Below, in pieces: positions 13,700 through 27,757 of a stretch of 64,000 nt of DNA (positions are counted from its first letter, which is position 1; each line of letters starts with the position of its first letter). The stretch is taken from contig NW_027478166.1 of the NCBI RefSeq assembly GCF_051020975.1, forward strand, positions 12,277,501-12,341,500, in the 5' to 3' direction. Both the position numbers and the translations under genes were made by a program. This stretch comes from Osmia lignaria lignaria (Eukaryota; Arthropoda; Insecta; Hymenoptera; Megachilidae). Below the pieces are notes generated by a model. That model was given only the letters and a program-made list of their open reading frames with translations. It did not search any database and was not told the origin of the DNA.

Positions 13700-14976
13700 A
13701 GCGAGCTATGGCAAAATGTTAAGAGACCTTTTTTGTAGAGAATTATGTTTCCTACTTTTTATGTTCTATGATATTTTTTGATCAGACGCGTAGTTCTCGA
13801 GATATATCAAGATATTTAAAAGTTCCGAAGCCGCACCAACATAATAGAGATACAGAAACACCGTGGCCCCTTTCTTTGAGATAACTCTGCACTATTGCGA
13901 GCTGCAAATGCCACTTCCAGCTTAGCTGTGCAGAGGAAGAACAACAAGAAGAAGAAATATCTCGAAATATATCCGTCAGGCCCGTTCCTTTGAGCTGAAT
14001 CTGCAAATATCTCGGAAACGAAGCGAGCTATGGCAAAATGTTAAGAGACGTTTTTTGTAGAGAATTATGTTTCCTACAATTTATGTTCTATGATATTTTT
14101 TGATCAGAAGCGTAGTTTTCGAGATATATCGAGATATTTAAAAGTTCCGAAGCCGCACCAACATAATAGAGATACAGAAACACCGTGGCCCCTTTCTTTG
14201 AGATAACTCTGCACTAGTGCGAGCCGCAAATGCCACTTCCAGCTTAGCTGTGCAGAAGAAGAACAACAAGAAGAAGAAATATCTCGAAATATGTCCGTCA
14301 GGCCCCTTCCCTTGAGATAAATCTGCAAATATCTCGGAAACGAAGCGAGCTATGGCAAAATGTTAAGAGACCTTTTTTGTAGAGAATTAAGTTTCCTACT
14401 TTTTATGTTCTATGATATTTTTTGATCAGATGCGTAGTTCTCGAGATATATCAAGATATTTAAAAGTTCCGAAGCCGCACCAACATAATAGAGATACAGA
14501 AACACCGTGGCCCCTTTCTTTGAGATAACTCTGCACTATTGCGAGCTGCAAATGCCACCTCCAGCTTAGCTGTGCAGAAGAAGAACAACAAGAAGAAGAA
14601 ATATCTCGAAATATGTCCGTCAGGCCCCTTCCCTTGAGATAAATCTGCAAATATCTCGGAAACGAAGCGAGCTATGGCAAAATGTTAAGAGACCTTTTTT
14701 GTAGAGAATTATGTTTCCTACTTTTTATCTTCTATGATATTTTTTGATCAGACGCGTAGTTCTCGAGATATATCAAGATATTTAAAAGTTCCGAAGCCGC
14801 ACCAACATAATAGAGATACAGAAACACCGTGGGCCCTTTCTTTGAGATAACTTTGCACTATTGCGAGCTGCAAATGCGACTTCCAGCTTAGCTGTGCAGA
14901 AGAAGAACAACAAGAAGAAGAAATATCTCGAAATATGTCCGTCAGGCCCCTTCCCTTGAGATAAATCTGCAAATAT
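13700..14976 (+). repeat. Segmental duplication D3, left copy
   Basis: 1277 bp matching 22071..23347 at an offset of 8371 (26x322 minus the 1-bp deletion in the 21832 monomer). It covers four monomers in order: Q-type with GGCCCGTTCC and ATATATCCG, CTAGTGCGAGCCGC, CCACCTCCAGC, and GGGCCC with AAATGCGACTTCC. I see two differences (14729 C for G; 22141 C for G). The match stops at 14977 (ATATATCGG here, ATATCTCGG there). Confidence 0.9.
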
Positions 14977-17900
14977 ATCGGAAACAAAGCGAGCTATGGC
15001 AAAATGTTAAGAGACCTTATTTGTAGAGAATTAAGTTTGCTACTTTTTATGTTCTATGATATTTTTTGATCAGAAGCGTAGTTCTCGAGATATATCAAGA
15101 TATTTAAAAGTTCCGAAGCCGCACCAACATAATAGAGATACAGAAACACCGTGGCCCCTCTCTTTGAGATAACTGTGCACTATTGCGAGCTGGAAATGCC
15201 ACCTCCAGCTTAGCTGTGCAGAAGAAGAACAACAAGAAGAAGAAATATCTCGAAATATGTCCGTCAGGCCCCTTCCCTTGAGATAAATCTGCAAATATCT
15301 CGGAAACGAAGCGAGCTATGGCAAAATGTTAAGAGACCTTTTTTGTAGAGAATTATGTTTCCTACTTTTTATGTTCTATGATATTTTTTGATCAGACGCG
15401 TAGTTCTCGAGATATATCAAGATATTTAAAAGTTCCGAAGCCGCACCAACATAATAGAGATACAGAAACACCGTGGGCCCTTTCTTTGAGATAACTTTGC
15501 ACTATTGCGAGCTGCAAATACGACTTCCAGCTTAGCTGTGCAGAGGAAGAACAACAAGAAGAAGAAATATCTCGAAATATGTCCGTCAGGCCTCTTCCCT
15601 TGAGATAAATCTGCAAATATATCGGAAACGAAGCGAGCTATGGCAAAATGTTAAGAGACCTTATTTGTAGGGAATTAAGTTTCCTACTTTTTATGTTCTA
15701 TGATATTTTTTGATCAGATGCGTAGTTCTCGAGATATATCAAGATATTTAAAAGTTCCGAAGCCGCACCAACATAATAGAGATACAGAAACACCGTGGCC
15801 CCTTTCTTTGAGATAATTCTGCATTATTGCGAGCTGCAAATGCCACTTCCAGCTTAGCTGTGCAGAAGAAGAACAACAAGAAGAAGAAATATCTCGAAAT
15901 ATGTCCGTCAGGCCCCTTCCCTTGAGATAAATCTGCAAATATCTCGGAAACGATGCGAGCTATGGCAAAATGTTAAGAGACCTTTTTTGTAGAGAATTAA
16001 GTTTCCTACTTTTTATGTTCTATGATATTTTTTGATCAGATGCGTAGTTCTCGAGATATATCAAGATATTTAAAAGTTCCGAAGCCGCACCAACATAATA
16101 GAGATACAGAAACACCGTGGCCCCTTTCTTTGAGATAATTCTGCACTATTGCGAGCTGCAAATGCCACTTCCAGCTTAGCTGTGCAGAAGAAGAACAACA
16201 AGAAGAAGAAATATCTCGAAATATGTCCGTCAGGCCCCTTCCCTTGAGATAAATCTGCAAATATCTCGGAAACGAAGCGAGCTATGGCAAAATGCTAAGA
16301 GACCTTTTTTGTAGAGAATTAAGTTTCCTACTTTTTATGTTCTATGATATTTTTTGATCAGACGCGTAGTTCTCGAGATATATCAAGATATTTAAAAGTT
16401 CCGAAGCCGCACCAACATAATAGAGATACAGAAACACCGTGGGCCCTTTCTTTGAGATAACTCTGCACTATTGCGAGCTGCAAATGCCACTTCCAGCTTA
16501 GCTGTGCAGAAGAAGAACAACAAGAAGAAGAAATATCTCGAAATATGTCCGTCAGGCCCCTTCCCTTGAGATAAATCTGCAAATATATCGGAAACGAAGC
16601 TAGCTATGCCAAAATGTTAAGAGACCTTATTTGTAGAGAATTAAGTTTCCTACTTTTTATCTTCTATGATATTTTTTGATCAGATGCGTAGTTCTCGAGA
16701 TATATCAAGATATTTAAAAGTTCCGAAGCCGCACCAACATAATAGAGATACAGAAAAACCGTGGCCCCTCTCTTTGAGATAACTCTGCACAATTGCGAGC
16801 TGCAAATGCCACTTCCAGCTTAGCTGTGCAGAAGAAGAACAACAAGAAGAAGAAATATCTCGAAATATGTCCGTCAGGCCCCATCCCTTGAGATACATCT
16901 GCAAATATTTCGGAAACAAAGCGAGCTATGGCAAAATGTTAAGCGACCTTATTTGTAGAGAATTAAGTTTCCTACTTTTTATGATCTATGATATTTTTTG
17001 ATCAGATGCGTAGTTGTCGAGATATATCGAGATATTTAAAAGTTCCGAAGCCGCACCAACATAATAGAGATACAGAAACACCGTGGCCCCTTTCTTTGAG
17101 ATAACTCTGCACTATTGCGAGCTGCAAATGCCACTTCCAGCTTAGCTGTGCAGAAGAAGAACAACAAGAAGAAGAAATATCTCGAAATATGTCCGTTAGG
17201 CCCCTTCCCTTGAGATAAATCTGCAAATATCTCGGAAACGAAGCGAGCTATGGCAAAATGTTAAGAGTCCTTTTTTGTAGAGAATTATGTTTCCTACTTT
17301 TTATGTTCTATGATATTTTTTGATCAGACGCGTAGTTCTCGAGATATATCAAGATATTTAAAAGTTCCGAAGCCGCACCAACATAATAGAGATACAGAAA
17401 CACCGTGGCCCCTCTCTTTGAGATAACTCTGCACTAGTGCGAGCCGCAAATGCCACTTCCAGCTTAGCTGTGCAGAAGAAGAACAACAAGAAGAAGAAAT
17501 ATCTCGAAATATGTCCGTCAGGCCCCTTCCCTTGAGATAAATCTGCAAATATCTCGGAAACGAAGCGAGCTATGGCAAAATGTTAAGAGACCTTTTTTGT
17601 AGAGAATTAAGTTTCCTACTTTTTATGTTCTATGATATTTTTTGATCAGATGCGTAGTTCTCGAGATATATCAAGATATTTAAAAGTTCCGAAGCCGCAC
17701 CAACATAATAGAGATACAGAAACACCGTGGCCCCTTTCTTTGAGATAACTCTGCACTATTGCGAGCTGCAAATGCCACCTCCAGCTTAGCTGTGCAGAAG
17801 AAGAACAACAAGAAGAAGAAATATCTCGAAATATGTCCGTCAGGCCCCTTCCCTTGAGATAAATCTGCAAATATCTCGGAAACGAAGCGAGCTATGGCAA

Positions 17901-19495
17901 AATGTTAAGAGACCTTTTTTGTAGAGAATTATGTTTCCTACTTTTTATGTTCTATGATATTTTTTGATCAGACGCGTAGTTCTCGAGATATATCAAGATA
18001 TTTAAAAGTTCCGAAGCCGCACCAACAAAATAGAGATACAGAAACACCGTGGCCCCTTTCTTTGAGATAACTCTGCCCTAGTGCGAGCCGCAAATGCCAC
18101 TTCCAGCTTAGCTGTGCAGAAGAAGAACAACAAGAAGAAGAAATATCTCGAAATATGTCCGTCAGGCCCCTTCCCTTGAGATAAATCTGCAAATATCTCG
18201 GAAACGAAGCGAGCTATGGCAAAATGTTTAGAGACCTTTTTTGTAGAGAATAAAGTTTCCTACTTTTTATGTTCTATGATATTTTTTGATCAGATGCGTA
18301 GTTCTCGAGATATATCAAGATATTTAAAAGTTCCGAAGCCGCACCAACATAATAGAGATACAGAAACACCGTGGCCCCTCTCTTTGAGATAACTCTGCAC
18401 TATTGCGAGCTGGAAATGCCACTTCCAGTTTAGCTGTGCAGAAGAAGAACAACAAGAAGAAGAAATATCTCGAAATATGTCCGTTAGGCCCCTTCCCTTG
18501 AGATAAATCTGCAAATATCTCGGAAACGAAGCGAGCTATGGCAAAATGTTAAGAGACCTTTTTTGTAGAGAATTAAGTTTCCTACTTTTTATGTTCTATG
18601 ATATTTTTTGATCAGATGCGTAGTTCTCGAGATATATCAAGATATTTAAAAGTTCCGAAGCCGCACCAACATAATAGAGAAACAGAAACACCGTGGCCCC
18701 TTCCTTTGAGATAACTATGCACTATTGCGAGCTGCAAATGCCACCTCCAGCTTAGCTGTGCAGAAGAAGAACAACAAGAAGAAGAAATATCTCGAAATAT
18801 GTCCGTCAGGCCCCTTCCCTTGAGATAAATCTGCAAATATCTCGGAAACAAAGCGAGCTATGGCAAAATGTTAAGAGACCTTTTTTGTAGAGAATTAAGT
18901 TTCCTACTTTTTATGTTCTATGATCTTTTTTGATCAGATGCGTAGTTCTCGAGATATATCAAGATATTTAAAAGTTCCGAAGCCGCACCAACATAATAGA
19001 GATACAGAAACACCGTGGCCCCTTTCTTTGAGATAACTCTGCATTATTGCGAGCTGGAAATGCCACTTCCAGTTTAGCTGTGCAGAAGAAGAACAACAAG
19101 AAGAAGAAATATCTCGAAATATGTCCGTTAGGCCCCTTCCCTTGAGATAAATCTGCAAATATCTCGGAAACAAAGCGAGCTATGGCAAAATGTTAAGAGA
19201 CCTTTTTTGTAGAGAATTAAGTTTCCTACTTTTTATGATCTATGATATTTTTTGATCAGATGCGTAGTTCTCGAGATATATCAAGATATTTAAAAGTTCC
19301 GAAGCCGCACCAACATAATAGAGATACAGAAACACCGTGGCCCCTTTCTTTGAGATAACTCTGCACTATTGCGAGCTGCAAATGCCACTTCCAGCTTAGC
19401 TGTGCAGAGGAAGAACAACAAGAAGAAGAAATATCTCGAAATATGTCCGTCAGGCCCCTTCCCTTGAGATAAATCTGCAAATATCTCGGAAACGA

Positions 19496-20052
19496 AGCGA
19501 GCTATGGCAAAATATTAAGAGACCTTTTTTGTAGAGAATTAAGTTTCCTACTTTTTATGTTGTATGATATTTTTTGATCAGATGCGTAGTTCTCGAGATA
19601 TATCAAGATATTTAAAAGTTCCGAAGCCGCACCAACATAATAGAGATACAGAAACACCGTGGCCCCTTTCTTTGAGATAACTCTGCATTATTGCGAGCTG
19701 GAAATGCCACTTCCAGTTTAGCTGTGCAGAAGAAGAGCAACAAGAAGAAGAAATATCTCGAAATATGTCCGTCAGGCCCCATCCCTTGAGATAAATCTGC
19801 AAATAGTTCGGAAACAAAGCGAGCTATGGCAAAATGTTAAGAGACCTTTTTTGTAGAGAATTATGTTTCCTACTTTTTATGTTCTATGATATTTTTTGAT
19901 CAGACGCGTAGTTCTCGAGATATATCAAGATATTTAAAAGTTCCGAAGCCGCACCAACATAATAGAGATACAGAAACACCGTGGCCCCTTTCTTTGAGAT
20001 AACTCTGCACTATTGCGAGCTGCAAATGCCACTTCCAGCTTAGCTGTGCAGA
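19496..20052 (+). repeat. Shared block, matches 12412..12968
   Basis: Right copy of the 557-bp block. From 20053 the similarity switches to the 13291 area (offset 6762, 21 monomers), running to about 20449. The monomer at 19900 is therefore a visible recombinant of relatives of the 12816 and 13138 monomers. Confidence 0.78.
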
Positions 20053-21831
20053 AGAAGAACAACAAGAAGAAGAAATATCTCGAAATATGTCCGTCAGGCC
20101 CCTTCCCTTGAGATAAATCTGCAAATATCTCGGAAACAAAGCGAGCTATGGCAAAATGTTAAGAGACCTTTTTTGTAGAGAATTAAGTTTCCTACTTTTT
20201 ATGATCTATGATATTTTTTGATCAGATGCGTAGTTCTCGAGATATATCAAGATATTTAAAAGTTCCGAAGCCGCACCAACATAATAGAGATACAGAAACA
20301 CCGTGGCCCCTTTCTTTGAGATAACTCTGCACTATTGCGAGCTGCAAATGCCACTTCCAGCTTAGCTGTGCAGAGGAAGAACAACAAGAAGAAGAAATAT
20401 CTCGAAATATGTCCGTCAGGCCCCTTCCCTTGAGATAAATCTGCAAATATCTCGGAAACGAAGCGAGCTATGGCAAAATATTAAGAGACCTTTTTTGTAG
20501 AGAATTAAGTTTCCTACTTTTTATGTTCTATGATATTTTTTGATCAGATGCGTAGTTCTCGAGATATATCAAGATATTTAAAAGTTCCGAAGCCGCACCA
20601 ACATAATAGAGATACAGAAACACCGTGGCCCCTTTCTTTGAGATAACTCTGCATTATTGCGAGCTGGAAATGCCACTTCCAGTTTAGCTGTGCAGAAGAA
20701 GAACAACAAGAAGAAGAAATATCTCGAAATATGTCCGTTAGGCCCCTTCCCTTGAGATAAATCTGCATATATCTCGGAAACGAAGCGAGCTATGGCAAAA
20801 TGTTTGTAGACCTTTTTTGTAGAGAATTAAGTTTCCTACTTTTTATGTTCTATGATATTTTTTGATCAGATGCGTAGTTCTCGAGATATATCAAGATATT
20901 TAAAAGTTCCGAAGCCGCACCAACATAATAGATATACAGAAACACCGTGGCCCCTTTCTTTGAGACAACTCTGCACTATTGCGAGCTGCAAATGCCACTT
21001 CCAGCTTAGCTGTGCAGAAGAAGAACAACAAGAAGAAGAAATATCTCGAAATATGTCCGTCAGGCCCCTTCCCTTGAGATAAATCTGCAAATATCTCGGA
21101 AACAAAGCGAGCTATGGCAAAATGTTAAGAGACCTTTTTTGTAGAGAATTATGTTTCCTACTTTTTATGTTCTATGATATTTTTTGATCAGACGCGTAGT
21201 TCTCGAGATATATCAAGATATTTAAAAGTTCCGAAGCCGCACCAACATAATGGAGATACAGAAACACCGTGGCCCCTCTCTTTGAGATAACTCTGCACTA
21301 TTGCGAGCTGGAAATGCCACTTCCAGTTTAGCTGTGCAGAAGAAGAACAACAAGAAGAAGAAATATCTCGAAATATGTCCGTCAGGACCCTTCCCTTGAG
21401 ATAAATCTGCAAATATCTCGGAAACGAAGCGAGCTATGGCAAAATGTTTGGAGACCTTTTTTGTAGAGAATTAAGTTTCCTACTTTTTATCTTCTATGAT
21501 ATTTTTTGATCAGATGCGTAGTTCTCGAGATATATCAAGATATTTAAAAGTTCCGAAGCCGCACCAACATAATAGAGATACAGAAACACCGTGGCCCCTC
21601 TCTTTGAGATAACTCTGCACTATTGCGAGCTGGAAATGCCACTTCCAGTTTAGCTGTGCAGAAGAAGAACAACAAGAAGAAGAAATATCTCGAAATATGT
21701 CCGTTAGGCCCCTTCCCTTGAGATATATCTGCAAATATCTCGGAAACGAAGCGAGCTATGGCAAAATGTTACGAGACCTTTTTTGTAGAGAATTAAGTTT
21801 CCTACTTTTTATGTTCTATGATATTTTTTGA

Positions 21832-22152
21832 TCAGATGCGTAGTTCTCGAGATATATCAAGATATTTAAAAGTTCCGAAGCCGCACCAACATAATAGAGA
21901 TACAGAAAACCGTGGCCCCTTTCTTTGAGATAACTCTGCACTATTGCGAGCTGCAAATGCCACTTCCAGCTTAGCTGTGCAGAAGAAGAACAACAAGAAG
22001 AAGAAATATCACGAAATATGTCCGTTAGGCCCCTTCCCTTGAGATAAATCTGCAAATATCTCGGAAACGAAGCGAGCTATGGCAAAATGTTAAGAGACCT
22101 TTTTTGTAGAGAATTATGTTTCCTACTTTTTATGTTCTATCATATTTTTTGA
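21832..22152 (+). repeat. 321-bp monomer, 1-bp loss in ACACCG
   Basis: ACAGAAAACCGTGG replaces ACAGAAACACCGTGG. The monomer also has the private TATCACGAAATATG. It is the immediate left neighbour of D3 right copy, whose leftmost bases have TATCATATT for TATGATATT. Confidence 0.9.
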
Positions 22153-23347
22153 TCAGACGCGTAGTTCTCGAGATATATCAAGATATTTAAAAGTTCCGAA
22201 GCCGCACCAACATAATAGAGATACAGAAACACCGTGGCCCCTTTCTTTGAGATAACTCTGCACTATTGCGAGCTGCAAATGCCACTTCCAGCTTAGCTGT
22301 GCAGAGGAAGAACAACAAGAAGAAGAAATATCTCGAAATATATCCGTCAGGCCCGTTCCTTTGAGCTGAATCTGCAAATATCTCGGAAACGAAGCGAGCT
22401 ATGGCAAAATGTTAAGAGACGTTTTTTGTAGAGAATTATGTTTCCTACAATTTATGTTCTATGATATTTTTTGATCAGAAGCGTAGTTTTCGAGATATAT
22501 CGAGATATTTAAAAGTTCCGAAGCCGCACCAACATAATAGAGATACAGAAACACCGTGGCCCCTTTCTTTGAGATAACTCTGCACTAGTGCGAGCCGCAA
22601 ATGCCACTTCCAGCTTAGCTGTGCAGAAGAAGAACAACAAGAAGAAGAAATATCTCGAAATATGTCCGTCAGGCCCCTTCCCTTGAGATAAATCTGCAAA
22701 TATCTCGGAAACGAAGCGAGCTATGGCAAAATGTTAAGAGACCTTTTTTGTAGAGAATTAAGTTTCCTACTTTTTATGTTCTATGATATTTTTTGATCAG
22801 ATGCGTAGTTCTCGAGATATATCAAGATATTTAAAAGTTCCGAAGCCGCACCAACATAATAGAGATACAGAAACACCGTGGCCCCTTTCTTTGAGATAAC
22901 TCTGCACTATTGCGAGCTGCAAATGCCACCTCCAGCTTAGCTGTGCAGAAGAAGAACAACAAGAAGAAGAAATATCTCGAAATATGTCCGTCAGGCCCCT
23001 TCCCTTGAGATAAATCTGCAAATATCTCGGAAACGAAGCGAGCTATGGCAAAATGTTAAGAGACCTTTTTTGTAGAGAATTATGTTTCCTACTTTTTATG
23101 TTCTATGATATTTTTTGATCAGACGCGTAGTTCTCGAGATATATCAAGATATTTAAAAGTTCCGAAGCCGCACCAACATAATAGAGATACAGAAACACCG
23201 TGGGCCCTTTCTTTGAGATAACTTTGCACTATTGCGAGCTGCAAATGCGACTTCCAGCTTAGCTGTGCAGAAGAAGAACAACAAGAAGAAGAAATATCTC
23301 GAAATATGTCCGTCAGGCCCCTTCCCTTGAGATAAATCTGCAAATAT
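22071..23347 (+). repeat. Segmental duplication D3, right copy
   Basis: Right copy of 13700..14976. The monomers just beyond are related but out of step: 15392 matches 23441 (offset 8049, 25 monomers), whereas 15714 matches 24085 (26 monomers). One monomer has thus been gained or lost within this neighbourhood since the duplication. Confidence 0.88.
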
Positions 23348-24924
23348 CTCGGAAACGAAGCGAGCTATGGCAAAATGTTAAGAGACCTTTTTTGTAGAGA
23401 ATTATGTTTCCTACTTTTTATGTTCTATGATATTTTTTGATCAGACGCGTAGTTCTCGAGATATATCAAGATATTTAAAAGTTCCGAAGCCGCACCAACA
23501 TAATAGAGATACAGAAACACCGTGGGCCCTTTCTTTGAGATAACTTTGCACTATTGCGAGCTGCAAATGCGACTTCCAGCTTAGCTGTGCAGAGGAAGAA
23601 CAACAAGAAGAAGAAATATCTCGAAATATGTCCGTCAGGCCCCTTCCCTTGAGATAAATCTGCAAATATATCGGAAACGAAGCGAGCTATGGCAAAATGT
23701 TAAGAGACCTTATTTGTAGGGAATTAAGTTTCCTACCTTTTATGTTCTATGATATTTTTTGATCAGATGCGTAGTTCTCGAGATATATCAAGATATTTAA
23801 AAGTTCCGAAGCCGCACCAACATAATAGAGATACAGAAACACCGTGGCCCCTCTCTTTGAGATAACTCTGCACTATTGCGAGCTGGAAATGCCACTTCCA
23901 GTTTAGCTGTGCAGAAGAAGAACAACAAGAAGAAGAAATATCTCGAAATATGTCCGTTAGGCCCCTTCCCTTGAGATAAATCTGCAAATATCTCGGAAAC
24001 GAAGCGAGCTATGGCAAAATGTTAAGAGACCTTTTTTGTAGAGAATTAAGTTTCCTACTTTTTATGTTCTATGATATTTTTTGATCAGATGCGTAGTTCT
24101 CGAGATATATCAAGATATTTAAAAGTTCCGAAGCCGCACCAACATAATAGAGATACAGAAACACCGTGGCCCCTTTCTTTGAGATAATTCTGCACTATTG
24201 CGAGCTGCAAATGCCACTTCCAGCTTAGCTGTGCAGAAGAAGAACAACAAGAAGAAGAAATATCTCGAAATATGTCCGTCAGGCCCCTTCCCTTGAGATA
24301 AATCTGCAAATATCTCGGAAACGATGCGAGCTATGGCAAAATGTTAAGAGACCTTTTTTGTAGAGAATTAAGTTTCCTACTTTTTATGTTCTATGATATT
24401 TTTTGATCAGATGCGTAGTTCTCGAGATATATCAAGATATTTAAAAGTTCCGAAGCCGCACCAACATAATAGAGATACAGAAACACCGTGGCCCCTTTCT
24501 TTGAGATAATTCTGCACTATTGCGAGCCGCAAATGCCACTTCCAGCTTAGCTGTGCAGAAGAAGAACAACAAGAAGAAGAAATATCTCGAAATATGTCCG
24601 TCAGGCCCCTTCCCTTGAGATAAATCTGCAAATATCTCGGAAACGAAGCGAGCTATGGCAAAATGTTTAGAGACCTTTTTTGTAGAGAATAAAGTTTCCT
24701 ACTTTTTATGTTCTATGATATTTTTTGATCAGATGCGTAGTTCTCGAGATATATCAAGATATTTAAAAGTTCCGAAGCCGCACCAACATAATAGAGATAC
24801 AGAAACACCGTGGCCCCTCTCTTTGAGATAACTCTGCACTATTGCGAGCTGGAAATGCCACTTCCAGTTTAGCTGTGCAGAAGAAGAACAACAAGAAGAA
24901 GAAATATCTCGAAATATGTCCGTT

Positions 24925-26090
24925 AGGCCCCTTCCCTTGAGATAAATCTGCAAATATCTCGGAAACGAAGCGAGCTATGTCAAAATGTTAAGAGACCTTT
25001 TTTGTAGAGAATTAAGTTTCCTACTTTTTATGTTCTATGATATTTTTTGATCAGATGCGTAGTTCTCGAGATATATCAAGATATTTAAAAGTTCCGAAGC
25101 CGCACCAACATAATAGAGATACAGAAACACCGTGGCCCCTTTCTTTGAGATAACTCTGCACTATTGCGAGCTGCAAATGCCACCTCCAGCTTAGCTGTGC
25201 AGAAGAAGAACAACAAGAAGAAGAAATATCTCGAAATATGTCCGTCAGGCCCCTTCCCTTGAGATAAATCTGCAAATATCTCGGAAACGAAGCGAGCTAT
25301 GGCAAAATGTTAAGAGACCTTTTTTGTAGAGAATTATGTTTCCTACTTTTTATGTTCTATGATATTTTTTGATCAGACGCGTAGTTCTCGAGATATATCA
25401 AGATATTTAAAAGTTCCGAAGCCGCACCAACATAATAGAGATACAGAAACACCGTGGGCCCTTTCTTTGAGATAACTTTGCACTATTGCGAGCTGCAAAT
25501 GCGACTTCCAGCTTAGCTGTGCAGAAGAAGAACAACAAGAAGAAGAAATATCTCGAAATATGTCCGTCAGGCCCCTTCCCTTGAGATAAATCTGCAAATA
25601 TATCGGAAACGAAGCGAGCTATGGCAAAATGTTAAGAGACCTTATTTGTAGAGAATTAAGTTTCCTACTTTTTATGTTCTATGATATTTTTTGATCAGAT
25701 GCGTAGTTCTCGAGATATATCAAGATATTTAAAAGTTCCGAAGCCGCACCAACATAATAGGGATACAGAAACACCGTGGCCCCTCTCTTTGAGATAACTC
25801 TGCACTATTGCGAGCTGGAAATGCCACTTCCACTTTAGCTGTGCAGAAGAAGAACAACAAGAAGAAGAAATATCTCGAAATATGTCCGTTAGGCCCCTTC
25901 CCTTGAGATAAATCTGCAAATATCTCGAAAACGAAGCGAGCTATGACAAAATGTTAAGAGACGTTTTTTGTAGAGAATTATGTTTCCTACAATTTATGTT
26001 CTATGATATTTTTTGATCAGATGCGTAGTTCTCGAGATATATCAAGATATTTAAAAGTTCCGAAGCCGCACCAACATAATAGAGATACAG
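24925..26090 (+). repeat. Segmental duplication D5, left copy
   Basis: 1166 bp matching 26213..27378 at an offset of 1288 (four monomers). Marks: CTATGTCAAAATG, CCACCTCC, GGGCCC with GCGACTTCC, then a monomer with AGGGATAC, CCACTTTAGC, CTCGAAAACG and CTATGACAAAATG. One difference was seen (26939 C for G in TTTGTAGAG). Confidence 0.9.
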
Positions 26091-26212
26091 AAACACCGTG
26101 GCCCCTTTCTTTGAGATAACTCTGCACTATTGCGAGCTGCAAATGCCACCTCCAGCTTAGCTGTGCAGAAGAAGAACAACAAGAAGAAGAAATATCTCGA
26201 AATATGTCCGTC

Positions 26213-27378
26213 AGGCCCCTTCCCTTGAGATAAATCTGCAAATATCTCGGAAACGAAGCGAGCTATGTCAAAATGTTAAGAGACCTTTTTTGTAGAGAAT
26301 TAAGTTTCCTACTTTTTATGTTCTATGATATTTTTTGATCAGATGCGTAGTTCTCGAGATATATCAAGATATTTAAAAGTTCCGAAGCCGCACCAACATA
26401 ATAGAGATACAGAAACACCGTGGCCCCTTTCTTTGAGATAACTCTGCACTATTGCGAGCTGCAAATGCCACCTCCAGCTTAGCTGTGCAGAAGAAGAACA
26501 ACAAGAAGAAGAAATATCTCGAAATATGTCCGTCAGGCCCCTTCCCTTGAGATAAATCTGCAAATATCTCGGAAACGAAGCGAGCTATGGCAAAATGTTA
26601 AGAGACCTTTTTTGTAGAGAATTATGTTTCCTACTTTTTATGTTCTATGATATTTTTTGATCAGACGCGTAGTTCTCGAGATATATCAAGATATTTAAAA
26701 GTTCCGAAGCCGCACCAACATAATAGAGATACAGAAACACCGTGGGCCCTTTCTTTGAGATAACTTTGCACTATTGCGAGCTGCAAATGCGACTTCCAGC
26801 TTAGCTGTGCAGAAGAAGAACAACAAGAAGAAGAAATATCTCGAAATATGTCCGTCAGGCCCCTTCCCTTGAGATAAATCTGCAAATATATCGGAAACGA
26901 AGCGAGCTATGGCAAAATGTTAAGAGACCTTATTTGTACAGAATTAAGTTTCCTACTTTTTATGTTCTATGATATTTTTTGATCAGATGCGTAGTTCTCG
27001 AGATATATCAAGATATTTAAAAGTTCCGAAGCCGCACCAACATAATAGGGATACAGAAACACCGTGGCCCCTCTCTTTGAGATAACTCTGCACTATTGCG
27101 AGCTGGAAATGCCACTTCCACTTTAGCTGTGCAGAAGAAGAACAACAAGAAGAAGAAATATCTCGAAATATGTCCGTTAGGCCCCTTCCCTTGAGATAAA
27201 TCTGCAAATATCTCGAAAACGAAGCGAGCTATGACAAAATGTTAAGAGACGTTTTTTGTAGAGAATTATGTTTCCTACAATTTATGTTCTATGATATTTT
27301 TTGATCAGATGCGTAGTTCTCGAGATATATCAAGATATTTAAAAGTTCCGAAGCCGCACCAACATAATAGAGATACAG
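26213..27378 (+). repeat. Segmental duplication D5, right copy
   Basis: Right copy of 24925..26090. It ends at 27379, where ACAGGAACACC starts a different monomer. Its right part overlaps the left copy of the next duplication, so the CTCGAAAACG monomer is present three times (25695, 26983, 27949). Confidence 0.9.
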
Positions 27379-27724
27379 GAACACCGTGGCCCCTTTCTTT
27401 GAGATAACTCTGCACTATTGCGAGCTGCAAATGCCACTTCCAGCTTAGCTGTGCAGAAGAAGAACAACAAGAAGAAGAAATATCTCGAAATATGTCCGTC
27501 AGGCCCCTTCCCTTGAGATAAATCTGCAAATATCTCGGAAACGAAGCGAGCTATGGCAAAATGTTAAGAGACCTTATTTGTAGAGAATTAAGTTTCCTAC
27601 TTTTTATGTTCTATGATATTTTTTGATCAGATGCGTAGTTCTCGAGATATATCAAGATATTTAAAAGTTCCGAAGCTGCACCAACATAATAGAGATACAG
27701 AAACACCGTGGCCCCTTTCGTTGA
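26792..27724 (+). repeat. Segmental duplication D6, left copy
   Basis: 933 bp matching 27758..28690 at an offset of 966 (three monomers). Marks: CTCGAAAACG monomer, then ACAGGAACACC monomer, then AAGCTGCACC with TTTCGTTGA. It ends at 27725 (GAGGTAAC here, GATGTAAC there). One difference was seen inside. Confidence 0.9.
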
Positions 27725-27757
27725 GGTAACTCTGCACTAGTGCGAGCCGCAAATGCC

